A stretch of 56,415 nucleotides of DNA from Gracilaria domingensis (taxonomy: Eukaryota; Rhodophyta; Florideophyceae; Gracilariales; Gracilariaceae), in NCBI GenBank assembly GCA_022539475.1, contig VCMS01000426.1, positions 15,697 through 72,111 of the forward strand, read 5' to 3'. Below the pieces are notes generated by a model. It did no database searches. It was not told where the DNA came from and saw nothing but the letters and a program-made list of their open reading frames with translations. Positions 20,438-30,757 of the stretch are shown piece by piece. The translations under genes were made by a program, and so were the position numbers. Position 1 is the first letter of the stretch; every line of letters begins with the position of its first letter.

Positions 20438-21881
20438 CGCCTCCTTGGTGCCAGAGCACAAGCTCACGTACTCAGCCTCTGCACTCGACAGAGCAACTAC
20501 CTCCTGTTGACGAGACGACCACGACACAGCACCACCGCACATCATGAACAAGTATCCACTAGTGGACTTGCGGTTGGTAACGTCGCCAGCCCAGTCAGAG
20601 TCCACATAGCCGTGCAGTTGCAAATCAGTGCTGGAGCCATACGTCAACCCGAACGTGGTAGTGCCATTGAGGTAGCGAAGAACACGCTTGACCGCCTTCC
20701 AGTGAGTGTTTCCCGGCTTCTCAACATACTTGGCCAGCTTAGCCACAGCATATGAGATGTCTGGACGAGTTCCCACAGAGAGATACATGAGGCAGCCAAT
20801 CGCCTGACGATACGGTACATGCGTGAGCACTTCCTCTTCAACAGACAAGTCCACACCGCACTCCATAGGAGTGTCAACGGGTTTCGACAGCTGCATGCCA
20901 AATCGCTCCAGGACCTTGTTCGTGTACGCTGACTGAGTCAAGTACAGCTCTCGCTTGGTTCTGTCTCGATGGATTTCAAATCCAAGAACCATGCGAGCTT
21001 CTTTGAGGTCCTTCATGCGGAAACGACTTGACAGCTCTGCCTTCACACGTTCCACGGTTTTCATGCTCGGACTCGCAATCAGCAAGTCATCTACATACAG
21101 AGCAATGATAACCAAGAAACCTAGTATGATCCCGGTGTAGACATACTCGTCTGCGTCATTCGGCTTGAGGTGCATTTCACGAACAAGGAAGGCGTATATC
21201 TTGGCGTGCCACTGTCTTGGTGCTTGTCTAAGCCCATAGATCGCTTTCTTCAGTCGGCACACCAAGTCCTCCTTTCCCTGCTGTGTGAATCCCATTGGCT
21301 GCTCCATGTACACTGTCTCGTCAAGGTCACCGTTCAGAAAGGCAGTCTTCACATCCATCTGGTGCAAGTGAAAGTCTCGCACGGCAGTCACAGACAAGAT
21401 CATTCTGATGGATGTGAACTTCACTACAGGTGCATAAGTCTCTGAGAAGTCCACACCCTCGATCTGCAGGAAGCCTCTTGCAACCACACGAGCCTTGTAA
21501 CGCACTGTCGGTTCACCAGATGACGAAGCCTCATACTTCTGTACATACACCCACTTGGACGAAATCACGTTGCTGTCTGCTGGCCTTGGCACTAGATCCC
21601 ACGTGTCGTGCTCCATCAACGATTGATACTCACTCTTCATCGCCTTCTTCCAAGCTTCGGAATCAGGACGTGACACTGCGTCACCGTACGACGAAGGAGT
21701 ATCATCACTGGCTGTAAGCAAAGCACTGGCACCACGCCACCATGAGGATGTCGTCTTTCTCTGACGTGTGGATCTACGAAGGGGCTGCGTCTCTGGCACT
21801 CCTGGCTCATCATGGCCGTCTGGTGTGGTGTGTTCATCCGTACTGGCATTCGTGGTACTCTCGTGAGAAGCTGGTGCAGAA
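20438..21881 (-). pseudogene. A-family RT-RNase H fragment, open frame
   Basis: About 480 codons of continuous A-family coding on the minus strand. They run from the Ser/Thr-rich linker (left by the B1 insertion at 21881) through RT with TAFLNGDL (about 21330), IYGLRQAPRQWH and YVDD (about 21090) into RNase H with DSDWAGD (about 20605) and AEAEY. It is cut off at LCSGTKEA by the junction with the LTR fragment, so the last ~120 residues and stop are missing. Unlike A1 and A2 it carries no frameshift, but it lacks gag, integrase and LTRs. Confidence 0.85.
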
Positions 21882-22810
21882 TAACGTAACGAACGCAGGT
21901 TAGACAAGTAGAAAGGAAAAAGATGTGAACAAGATAGGTAAGACAAACAAAGGGGGTAGGCCACCTTCGACCGAGTTTAGTGAACGGGGACGATCGCAAC
22001 CTACTAGTACTAACCGCGCACCGCCGCCGTCGCTGCATGAGACATAACAGCACACGCTGTCAAAGTGTACACCTTGACAACGAAAGCGCGCGCAAATCAC
22101 AATACGAATTCGAAACAACTAAATCAAACCGCGCCAAATCCAATGCCAACTCCATGATCCAAAATCGCTCTAAAAAATCAACATTTTCCATCTGGCGCAA
22201 CAAACCCCCTCGCGCAGCTCAGAATCGCACATTCGCTCCAAAATCCTTCGTACTAGCCTAGAATCGCACATAAAGCAAAACCCGCCCAGAACAGCCTGTA
22301 TTCGCACATTCTCAGCTACTGCATAACTGGCCAGCACTAGCACACTTCAGCCAATCACAGCGCACCACTTGTGCCATCCGCCACTCCTGCCCCATACAGC
22401 CAGGTCCACTTGTCCACACTACGTTGCATATACGCATTTGCAGTAGCCAATCATATTGCAGTATCACGTTGGGTTTACGGAGAGGCGCATACGCGCTTTC
22501 GCGCGAGGGTGCCCAAAGTGCCCATGCTCCCCTGCAACTTTGTGTTCCAGGTACTTGGAGACAAATTCAAGGACTGCCAGGCACTCGACACCATCCAAAC
22601 ATCAACACTCCTCCTCGAGTTCCCTGTCCAAAGACCAATCCTTTTCATAATGGCCTGGGCGNATCACGTTGGGTTTACGGAGAGGCGCATATGCGCTTTT
22701 CGCGCCGAGGGTTGCCCAAAAGTGGCCCAGCTCCCCTGCAACTTTGTGTTCCAGGTACTTGGAGACAAATTCAAGGACTGCAGGCACTCGACACCATCCA
22801 AACATCAACA
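21882..22810 (-). mobile_element. LTR B, 3' LTR of B1, with an assembly-like internal duplication
   Basis: On the minus strand the LTR starts TGTTGATGTTTGG and ends in CGTTCGTTACGTTA at the A-family sequence. The normal length is ~728 bp; here 929 bp, because ~199 bp (22463-22661) are repeated at 22663-22861 across an N. It holds the GCGCATATGCGC palindrome (22687-22698) and CCAAT box. Confidence 0.75.
22662..22662. other. Ambiguous base N at an assembly join
   Basis: The only N in the window separates two near-identical ~199-bp segments that together cover part of LTR B and the start of RNase H. This is what a forced contig overlap would leave. Confidence 0.85.
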
Positions 22811-25800
22811 CTCCTCCTCGAGTTCCTGTCCAAGACCAATCCTTTTCATAATGGCCTGGGCGTCGAGAGGACCTAGAGGCTTTGTGAGTATGTCCGAGTC
22901 ATTCAACTTACTTGGGACATACAGCACCACAATGACAGACTCCTTTACCAGTTCCCTAATGAGTGCAACTTGACATCAATATGCTTCGCACGACCAGATG
23001 GGCACCGCTCACCTGCACTCCAGCCAATGGCAATCTGATTGTCAGAGTGCATAGGAACAGCCCCGGAACTATCCAGACCAATCTCAGAGAGTACACGCCT
23101 CATCCACACAACCTCCTGAGCAGCCATGGTTAACGCGTAGTACTCAGCCTCAGCAGTAGACAAAGCACAGACGACTGCTTCTTGGCACCGAAGAACACCA
23201 CCGCAGATCCGAACTTGATCATGTAACCAGACATGGACTTGCGATCGCAGGTGTCACCGGCGAAGTCCGAGTCCACATACGCTTGCATGTCCAGGGATCC
23301 AGCCTTGTAGTTCAAGCCATGTCTGCGAGTTCCTTGCAGTAACGCAACACTCGTTTGGCGGCCCTGTGACAGTATGCCGTGGGTTGCTCTGGAAACGAGC
23401 GAGGATGAGCACCGGAGCCAGAATGTCCACGCGCGTGCGCAGTGCCAAGTACAGCAGAGACCCGATCATCTGCTGGTACAGCTGCACATCCCGGGGTGAC
23501 TTGTCTTCCTCGGCCGCGAGACCCGAGAAGAATGACTCCACCATTGGACTACGAGCCGGCTTAGAGTTGTCCAGACCGAAACGTCGCAGAATTCCTTCGA
23601 TGTAGAGTGTCTGACCAAGGTGCACTCCAGTGACACGACCATCGTCATTAATGCTCCATGTCAACTCTACACCGAGGTAGAGGGTCACTTTGTTCTCAAC
23701 GCGAATCTCGTACAATCGCTTGAGCTCCTCCAAGATCCCAGATCGTTCCTTGGCAGAGGGGTGAAGATGAGCAAGTCATCGACGTACACAAGGATATAGC
23801 AGTATCCATTATGCTCGCTAGCCCTCCGAAACACGCATGGGGCACTCGGTAGTTCTTGGAAACCAATGGAGTGTAGATCACGTGTGAACTTGGTATGCCA
23901 TGCTAGATGGGCTTGCTTCAATCCATACATGGCTTTCTGAAGCTTGTAGCACCGTGAACCAAGACCAGGAACACCACGCGGTGACATGACCCACACATCC
24001 TCCTCGAGGTCGCCATTGAGGAAGGCAGTCTTCACATCGACTTGTGCCACAAACATCTGCAAGCACAGCGTCAGGTAGAGGAAGAACCGCACCAAACTAA
24101 ATGAAACCACTGGAGCATATGTGTCCATGTAGTTCTCCCGAAGGTTTGGTGATTACCACCAGCGACAACTCGAGCCTTGAAGCGATCCACAGACCCATCC
24201 GCATTACGTTTAACTTTGAGAATGATATGTGTGGGAAGTGGTTGCTGAGCTGGGGACTGGTCAACCTTCCAGGTTTTCTTCGACTCAAGAGATGCCAGCT
24301 CTTCCTCAATAGCAGCACGCCACAAGCTCTGTTCCGTAGGCGTTGCGGACATTGCTTCCTTGAGTGTTGGTTCATCACTCGTGGTGACCTGGACTCCAGC
24401 TGGGGTTGCGGAACCAGCCATGAACCACCTGCGAGGTGCACGACGAGTGCGCTGTGGGTAGCGTGACTCCTCCTGTACGGGCTCATCTTGCTGCACAGTA
24501 GGGACCTGATCGGTGTCATCGTCCACATCTGAGTCGCTGGAGTCATCATCGTCACTCTCGTCACCACCAGAGTCACTATCATTTGACTGGACACTTGGTG
24601 CAGCTTCAACGACTTCTGCATCAGGTGCACTTTCTTCTGGAGAATGATCGTCAGCATCAGTTATATCATCAACAGAGACCTCATCAAGTACATTCCGATC
24701 TGTACTGGAGACATCTTCGGTGCTGTGAGACTCTGAATCGGTGAAGTCGGTATCAGATGCGCTTTCATCCTCCATGTACTCCTCCAAGTACTCTGCACCG
24801 GGGAATGAATCTTCGTCAAATGTGACATGACGGGAACGCATGATGCGCGGCAGTCCATCATCGCCAGCAACAAGAATGTCGTAGACACCATGCTCAAGAG
24901 TCTCCAAGTACACCCCCTCAAGTGCACGAGACTCGAACTTGGTTCCACCAGTCATCTTAGCACAAATGCAGAACAACCGAACACGCGAGTGTGCTTCAAC
25001 GTTGGTTTGTTCCCAGTCAATAACAAGAACGGCGTACTCCCAGTAGTGGAATGGGGTACACGGTTACGCACATATAGAACATGTTTGAGTGCGAAAGGCC
25101 ACAAGCACTCTGGTAGATTTGCTTGAATGAGCAAAGCTCGAGCAGCTTCTTCCATGGTACGGTTGATGCGCTCGGCAATGGCGTTATGTTCCGGGGTGTA
25201 TGGGGCAGAGAACGATGTATCGTCGAAGGCATTCTCCGGATTCTCCTGCAGAGCGATGTACTCCTTTGCATCGTCAGAGTGTACCTTCTTCACCACAGCT
25301 CCTCCAAGCTGCTTGAGCTTCTGCGCCACTCCGTCATACACATCATTGATCTCACTGCGGTGTTTCATGAACCCTATGATCACATAACGCGAGTGATCAT
25401 CCACAAATGCTGATGCATACTTGAATCGGTCAGGGAAGGACAGGGTGAGTGGACCTAATATGTCGGAGTGCACAGTGTCACCAACCTCGGATTCACGAGT
25501 AAATACTCCAGGAAATGGAAGTTTGTGTGCTTTCCCAAGACGACAAGGGTGACACACCTCCCTCATTTCTGTGAGCTGTGGCACACCACTGGCATGCTTG
25601 TGCACCATTTGAAGGTCTCTCGGGTTGATATGAGCCAGTCGGCGGTGCCATAGTTGAGTCAACTCCGATAATGATGCCTTCAACATGCACTGCAAATCGG
25701 CTTTACCAGCGAGTAATGCGTGCTCCGCGCCGAAATGCATGACAGGTTCGGGCAAAGTATACAGGCCAGAACGTTTATCGCGCTGACCGCTCCCGATGAC

Positions 25801-26975
25801 CAAGCCATTTTCATGAATCAAGCGAACTTCACGTGCACGGAACCGAGACTCAATAGACTTGTCGGCAAGGCTCCCAACGAAACTAGGTTGTACTCCATGT
25901 CAGGCACGAGTAGGGCATCAGTCAACCTTAGATTCACATTGTCAAAAGGCAGAATAACATCTCCACATTTCGTCGCAGACACAGTACTCTTGTCGGCCAA
26001 CCGTATGTGTCGCTCCTCCACATCGTGCAATGAGCTTGGAACGAAGGCAGCTGCAGAGTGGAAGTAATGAGAAGTTGCTCCACTGTCTGCATAGGTGTCC
26101 ATTTCTCGTTGCGCAGGTGGCAGGACTGTCGCTTTCTCAAATGACATGCCTGCAATCTCTATCTTGGAGGACTTACCAGACGACTTTGCTGACGCTTTAG
26201 ATCCTCCAGACTTGTCCTTCGCCTTCAAAGCCAACTTGTCGAGTATGCTCTGAGGCAGATGGTTGTCAGGATTGTCCGGGTTTACAAAGCAACGATCTTT
26301 GGTATGTCCATCTCGACCACAAAAGTCACAGTGATACCCGCTGCCACTGGCTGCTGCAGTGCATGTGTGCCAGAAATCATCCGAATCATTATCTCATGAT
26401 GTGATAGAGGATCCATGAATTGTTGAACCTCTTCTTCCTTTCTTTCGGCTGCGACTTGCGACCAGTAGTCATTTTGTGACGTGCATTGATATTCATCAAG
26501 TGAGGGTGGTAGCAAACATAGTCCCCATCGTTACTCAGAGATCTCCTTGCCGTACGTAATGCCTGCCAGCCGTGGACTCCAGTGGAGGCTCTGCGATCGA
26601 ATAGAAGCCAACAACATTTGAAGCTTTGTGAGATTCGGGAATGGCAGCATCCTTGCCCATACGATCCAACTGCGAGAACAGAGCCGTGAATTGAGGTCAA
26701 CGTATTCGGACATGTTCTGCCCATTGTATTCATAACGAAAAATAGTTTGGCGTCTGAAACAGCCAATCCCTAGACAACCCGTGCGATTCGAAGCAAGCGT
26801 GGCGACCAGCTAGCTTTGATATCTTTGCCGGATTTCGTCATCCACGTCCATAACCACACGTAAAGGAGGCATGCACCAAGTGCACAGATGATGATTCCGC
26901 AAAGCTTCTCGCGTTCGGGGATAAACAACCGCGCGAATGGCATCAACAGAGGATCCGACATAGAGCGGTGTCTAA
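22805..26975 (-). pseudogene. B1 gag-pol, full order but with many frameshifts
   Basis: Minus-strand homologue of the intact B5 polyprotein (47974-52308). Recognisable on the minus strand are the Gag zinc knuckle region (about 26310-26330), protease DSGATSH (about 26060-26085), integrase zinc finger HRRLAH...CHPC (about 25655 down to 25545), DDE segments (HSDILGP about 25465; HSDDAKEY about 25275; AERINR about 25160), RT with AFLNGDL (about 24020) and YVDD (about 23780), and RNase H with DSDFAGD (about 23260). Most breaks are single-base losses in short homopolymers (for example near 23760, 24130, 24957, 25877). 26350-26960 is dense with small insertions. Uncorrected sequencing error is as likely as biological decay. 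Confidence 0.8.
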
Positions 26976-27089
26976 AAAGTTGAAAAAGAAAACAGAACGA
27001 TCTCAGAGTACCTACAGTATAAAAAACACAGAACCACACTAAGTCAAAAAAAAAAACAAGTGACATCAAACAACCAAACAGACATACAC
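26976..27089. other. AT-rich 114 bp of unknown origin
   Basis: It lies between the last recognisable B1 Gag sequence and LTR A. It does not resemble the leader of B5 (52309-52497) or any other part of the window and includes an 11-base A run. It may be a divergent B leader, host DNA or poor sequence. Confidence 0.4.
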
Positions 27090-27875
27090 TGTTGGATGTT
27101 GACCCTGTGCTGTCACTGAAAACCAAAAGTGCTGGGGAGCATGGGCTGTTTTGGAGGGTGCCGTTGGAAAAGCGCATATGCGCCTCTGCGCAAACTCAAC
27201 GTGAAACGGGCTTCTGATTGGCTACTGCAAATGGTCATATGCATTGTGGTTCGTACAAGTGTTGTGGCGCTAATGGGTTGTTTCCGGGGTACACGTGTGT
27301 AGCTAGTACACTGGGCATACTGTACATGATGCACAGGGTACACACGTATGTACGTGGACATGTAGGACAGCTTCATGTGACTTTGGCACTATGGTGAAGA
27401 GTAGATGCGCTGTCAAGAGGTTTACACTGTGGTATTGTTGGTGACGTAGGACTTGGAGTGAGTTTGTGGTGACGTGTTAGTTGGTGAGCTTGTACGTAAC
27501 TGTTATGGTGGCGTGTACGGATTACAGTGTGTTGGCACTATGTGAATCTGTGCATGGTCATGGTTATGTGTAGGCACGTAACTTGATGTGCACGGTTGTG
27601 CACTGTTGTGCGTTGTTGTGCTTTGTTGTTGTAAGCTGTCATGATAGTGTGGCAGTGTTACCATGTTATGTTAGAAGATGATTGGTAGTATTGAGTGTCT
27701 CTAGCTAGTGGTTTAGGTATTGCTTGGAGTTGGAGTTGTGCGATGGTTGCGCAAAGTAGTTCTATATAAGCGGTGACTCGAGCGCCTCCAAGTAAATTCC
27801 GAGCCAGAGCTGGCGAACTTCCCTTCATTCCCCTATCCTTTCTTCAACCTTCCCTTTCAGCTTCAACCTCTATCA
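27090..27875 (+). mobile_element. LTR A, 5' LTR of A3 (786 bp)
   Basis: TGTTGGATG...CCTCTATCA with TATATAA at 27763-27769 and GCGCATATGCGC near 27173-27184. It is followed directly by the PBS. Confidence 0.92.
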
Positions 27876-27890
27876 GGTTATGGGCCCAGC
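27876..27890 (+). promoter_or_regulatory. Primer-binding site of A3
   Basis: GGTTATGGGCCCAGC adjoins the LTR and matches the initiator tRNA-Met anticodon arm. The next bases contain CCGCTG and CTCTGC, both also present in the reverse complement of the tRNA 5' half, so extra pairing is possible. Confidence 0.85.
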
Positions 27891-29121
27891 CCCGCTGACC
27901 TCTGCCGTTATCGTTCCCTCTCGCCGCTGATTCTCGCCGCTCTCCCTCACCGCCGTTCATCCGCTTCGCTGTTTTCCCTTTCGTTCCCTTCTCCGTTGCG
28001 TCGGGTGTGTTGACCGTATCGTTGGTCGGTGTTGACTTTCTTCTTTCGGTCGTTCGTTCCTCCCTGAGGGCGTTTTGTTGGTGGTGGTTCGACGTTGACT
28101 TTCTATCGTGATTGTGTTTGGGCGCTCGTTGTTGCCCGTGTTGTCGATCGCTATCCGCTTCGTTTGGTCTCCCTCTGTTATTATTGTTGGGATCCCCACG
28201 TCGTCTTTGTGGGTTCTGATCCGAGAGGTTGAGGACCTTGTGTTGTTGAAGTCTGTGCACTTGTGTGTTGTGCTCAGCATTCGTTTCTGTTGAAGTCCGT
28301 GCACTGCGTGTGTGCTCGGCAGGTGTGGTGATCACTTGAGTTTCGGTGCGACGAGCGGTTGATCCGAGCAATCGGGGACGTTAGTCTGGCGGCTTGAACC
28401 AAAGCATTTGTTCCGTCTTGCGAGTTTCCCACCGGTCCTTAGGGGCAGATAACGGTGTCGGTCGAAAGACCTGGTATTCTTCGCGGGGGCATTTGTGGAC
28501 GGGGTGCCGTGACGTACTGCACTGGACAGGAGGTGGTCCACCTTTATTGTTGCTGACCTGACTTTGTGTTGGGTTCTTGATCTGTGGCGAAGGCAAACTG
28601 AAACGAGCTTTTGATCCGTACTGCTTCGGTGGTGCGGGGAGGCGACGTGTCGTAGGCTGACCTCCTTTTTAGGATCAGGCCGCTTGTGAACTTCATTGTT
28701 TGCTTGCTAGAAGCGTACCTCGGTTTGTCATAGTACCTGCAGTTTCAGGGTCGCGCAAGTTCTTGCAAGAGACCAGAGAGGGTTTTACTTGGTGAAGGCA
28801 TATCTTCGGTCATTAACCATCCTCTGGAAGTCTCGTAGAGAGCGACGCACCTTCTCCTAGAACGCAGGAGGAGGTAGACTGCAGAAGTCGTTTCTTACCC
28901 GGAGAGTCTCCGGGGGTCAGGGGTCCGACTCCCTAGGGTACCAGGAATCTTAGTTCCTTTTGCACCCGACTATTCATCTTTATTGTTGTTGTTGTTTGTT
29001 GTTATTGTTGTTTGTTGTTGTTTGTTGTTGTTGTTTGCTGTTGTTGTTTACCGCTGTCGTTTGCTATTGCCGCCTGTCTGCCACCGCATTATCTGGTTCG
29101 CTGCAGTTCCTCTCTTACATC
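27891..29121 (+). mobile_element. A3 leader
   Basis: About 1.2 kb of noncoding leader. It includes the near-palindrome CCCGGAGAGTCTCCGGG (28898-28914) and the GTT microsatellite (28979-29049) close to the gag ATG. The length is unusually long for a copia leader and is kept in all A copies and in N. Confidence 0.75.
28979..29049 (+). repeat. GTT-rich microsatellite upstream of gag
   Basis: Runs of GTT with occasional TTT and ATT, ending ~70 bp before the gag ATG. The same tract is at 55168-55238 and, inverted, at 14319-14400. Confidence 0.8.
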
Positions 29122-30028
29122 ATGGACTCGTTTAGTGGGCTCAAGATCGAGAAGTTGGGTGAGGATAACTTCCATACTTGGAAGCAGAAGATTCAGTATG
29201 TACTTGCACTGAAAGACCTCAAGAACCATCTCACCACTTCTGCACCCACGGATGAAGAGGAACTGGTAAAGTGGCAAATCCGCGACGAAAGGGCTAGAGC
29301 TATCATTGGACTCACGCTTGCCGACGAGCACTTGGATCACATTCGAGACATCGAGACTGCTGCTGACGCATGGAAGGCCATTTGCAATGTGTTTCAACGT
29401 AAGACTCTTCTAACCGAATCAACGCCAGACGTGCCTTCTACTCTGTCAAAATGCGCGAGGACGAGAAGATGTTGCAATTCATCAATCGTGTTCGGCACTT
29501 GGCCTCCGACCTCAAGAGTATGGACGTCAACGTTGAAGAAGAGGACATTGCTATGGCTGCTCTATGTGGACTTCCGGATCGTTTTTGAGCCCTCATTGTT
29601 GCAATTGACACCACGATCGGAGATCGTCCAACTCACCATTGGAGTTTGTGAGAGCCATTAATTGCAGAAGAGCACGTTATGAGTGATCGTGCCAAGAGTA
29701 GTCCGGTAGTGATGCATGGCACTCGTGGGAGCTCAGTTTTTCGTATGGATAGTCATTGAAGTCGGTTGTGTGTTACTATTGTGGCATAAAGGGTCATATC
29801 CCAGAAGAACTGTTTCAAAAAGCAACGGTGATGGGGCTAACAAGGATCAGATCGATGCTGCTCACCCAGTGTACATACCGCGCTCAACACGTATGAGCAA
29901 GGTACGGGCGGCAGCGATTCTGACTTTGTTATGCCTCCATTGGCGAATGGTGGCCGAACAGGCCACTAACAGTTGACTGGATTGTTGACTCTGGGAGCTA
30001 CTGCGCACATGACTTTAATGATGACCTC
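29122..30028 (+). pseudogene. A3 gag and start of protease, broken
   Basis: It starts MDSFSGLKIEKLGEDN and follows the A4 Gag closely to about codon 97. A lost T in CTTCTAACC (near 29412) shifts the frame there, and 29575-30028 carries many more small indels, so the zinc knuckle and protease segments appear in different frames. At 30029 an LTR B takes over inside the protease, after the Tyr-Asp-Asp-Ser block. The error density rises toward this junction, as it does in B1 toward 27089, which suggests poor consensus quality. Confidence 0.8.
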
Positions 30029-30757
30029 TAACGCAACGAACGCAGGTTAGACAAGTAAGAAAGGAAAAAGATGTGAAGCAAGATAGGTAAGACAAACAAA
30101 GGGGGTAGGCCACCTTCGACCGAGTTTAGTGAACGGGGACGATCGCAACCTACTAGTACTAACCGCGCACCGCCGCCGTCGCTGCATGAGACATAACAGC
30201 ACACGCTGTCAAAGTGTACACCTTGACAACGAAAGCGCGCGCAAATCACAATACGAATTCAAAACAACTAAATCAAACCGCGCCAAATCCAATGCCAACT
30301 CCATGATCCAAAATCGCTCTAAAAAATCAACAATTTCCATCTGGCGCAACAAACCCCCTCGCGCAGCTCAGAATCGCACATTCGCTCCAAAATCCTTCGT
30401 ACTAGCCTAGAATCGCACATATTGCAAAAACCGCTCTGTATAGCCTGTATTCGCACATTCTCAGCTACTGCATAACTGGCCAGCACTAGCACACTTCAGC
30501 CAATCACAGCGCACCACTTGTGCCATCCGCCACTCCTGCCCATACAGCCAGGTCCACTTGTCCACACTACGTTGCATATACGCATTTGCAGTAGCCAATC
30601 ATATTGCAGTATCACGTTGGGTTTACGGAGAGGCGCATATGCGCTTTTCGCGCGAGGGTGCCCAAAAGTGCCCATGCTCCCCTGCAACTTTGTGTTCCAG
30701 GTACTTGGAGACAAATTCAAGGACTGCCAGGCACTCGACACCATCCAAACATCAACA
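30029..30757 (-). mobile_element. LTR B, 3' LTR of B2 (729 bp)
   Basis: On the minus strand TGTTGATGTTTGG opens the LTR directly after the purine-rich GAGGAGGAG at the end of pol. The LTR ends at TAACGCAACGAACGC (plus-strand reading) against A3 protease. GCGCATATGCGC is near 30634-30645. Confidence 0.8.

Noticed and set aside
27844..28371. 175-codon minus-strand frame in the A3 leader, repeated in other leaders
   Set aside because: Composition is low-complexity (Arg, Asn, Thr), frames shift between copies, and the region is a leader; it is antisense chance ORF from CT-rich DNA.
28960..29121. N-terminal extension of A Gag rich in Cys and Leu upstream of MDSFSGL
   Set aside because: It is a translation of the GTT microsatellite and lies before the conserved Gag start.
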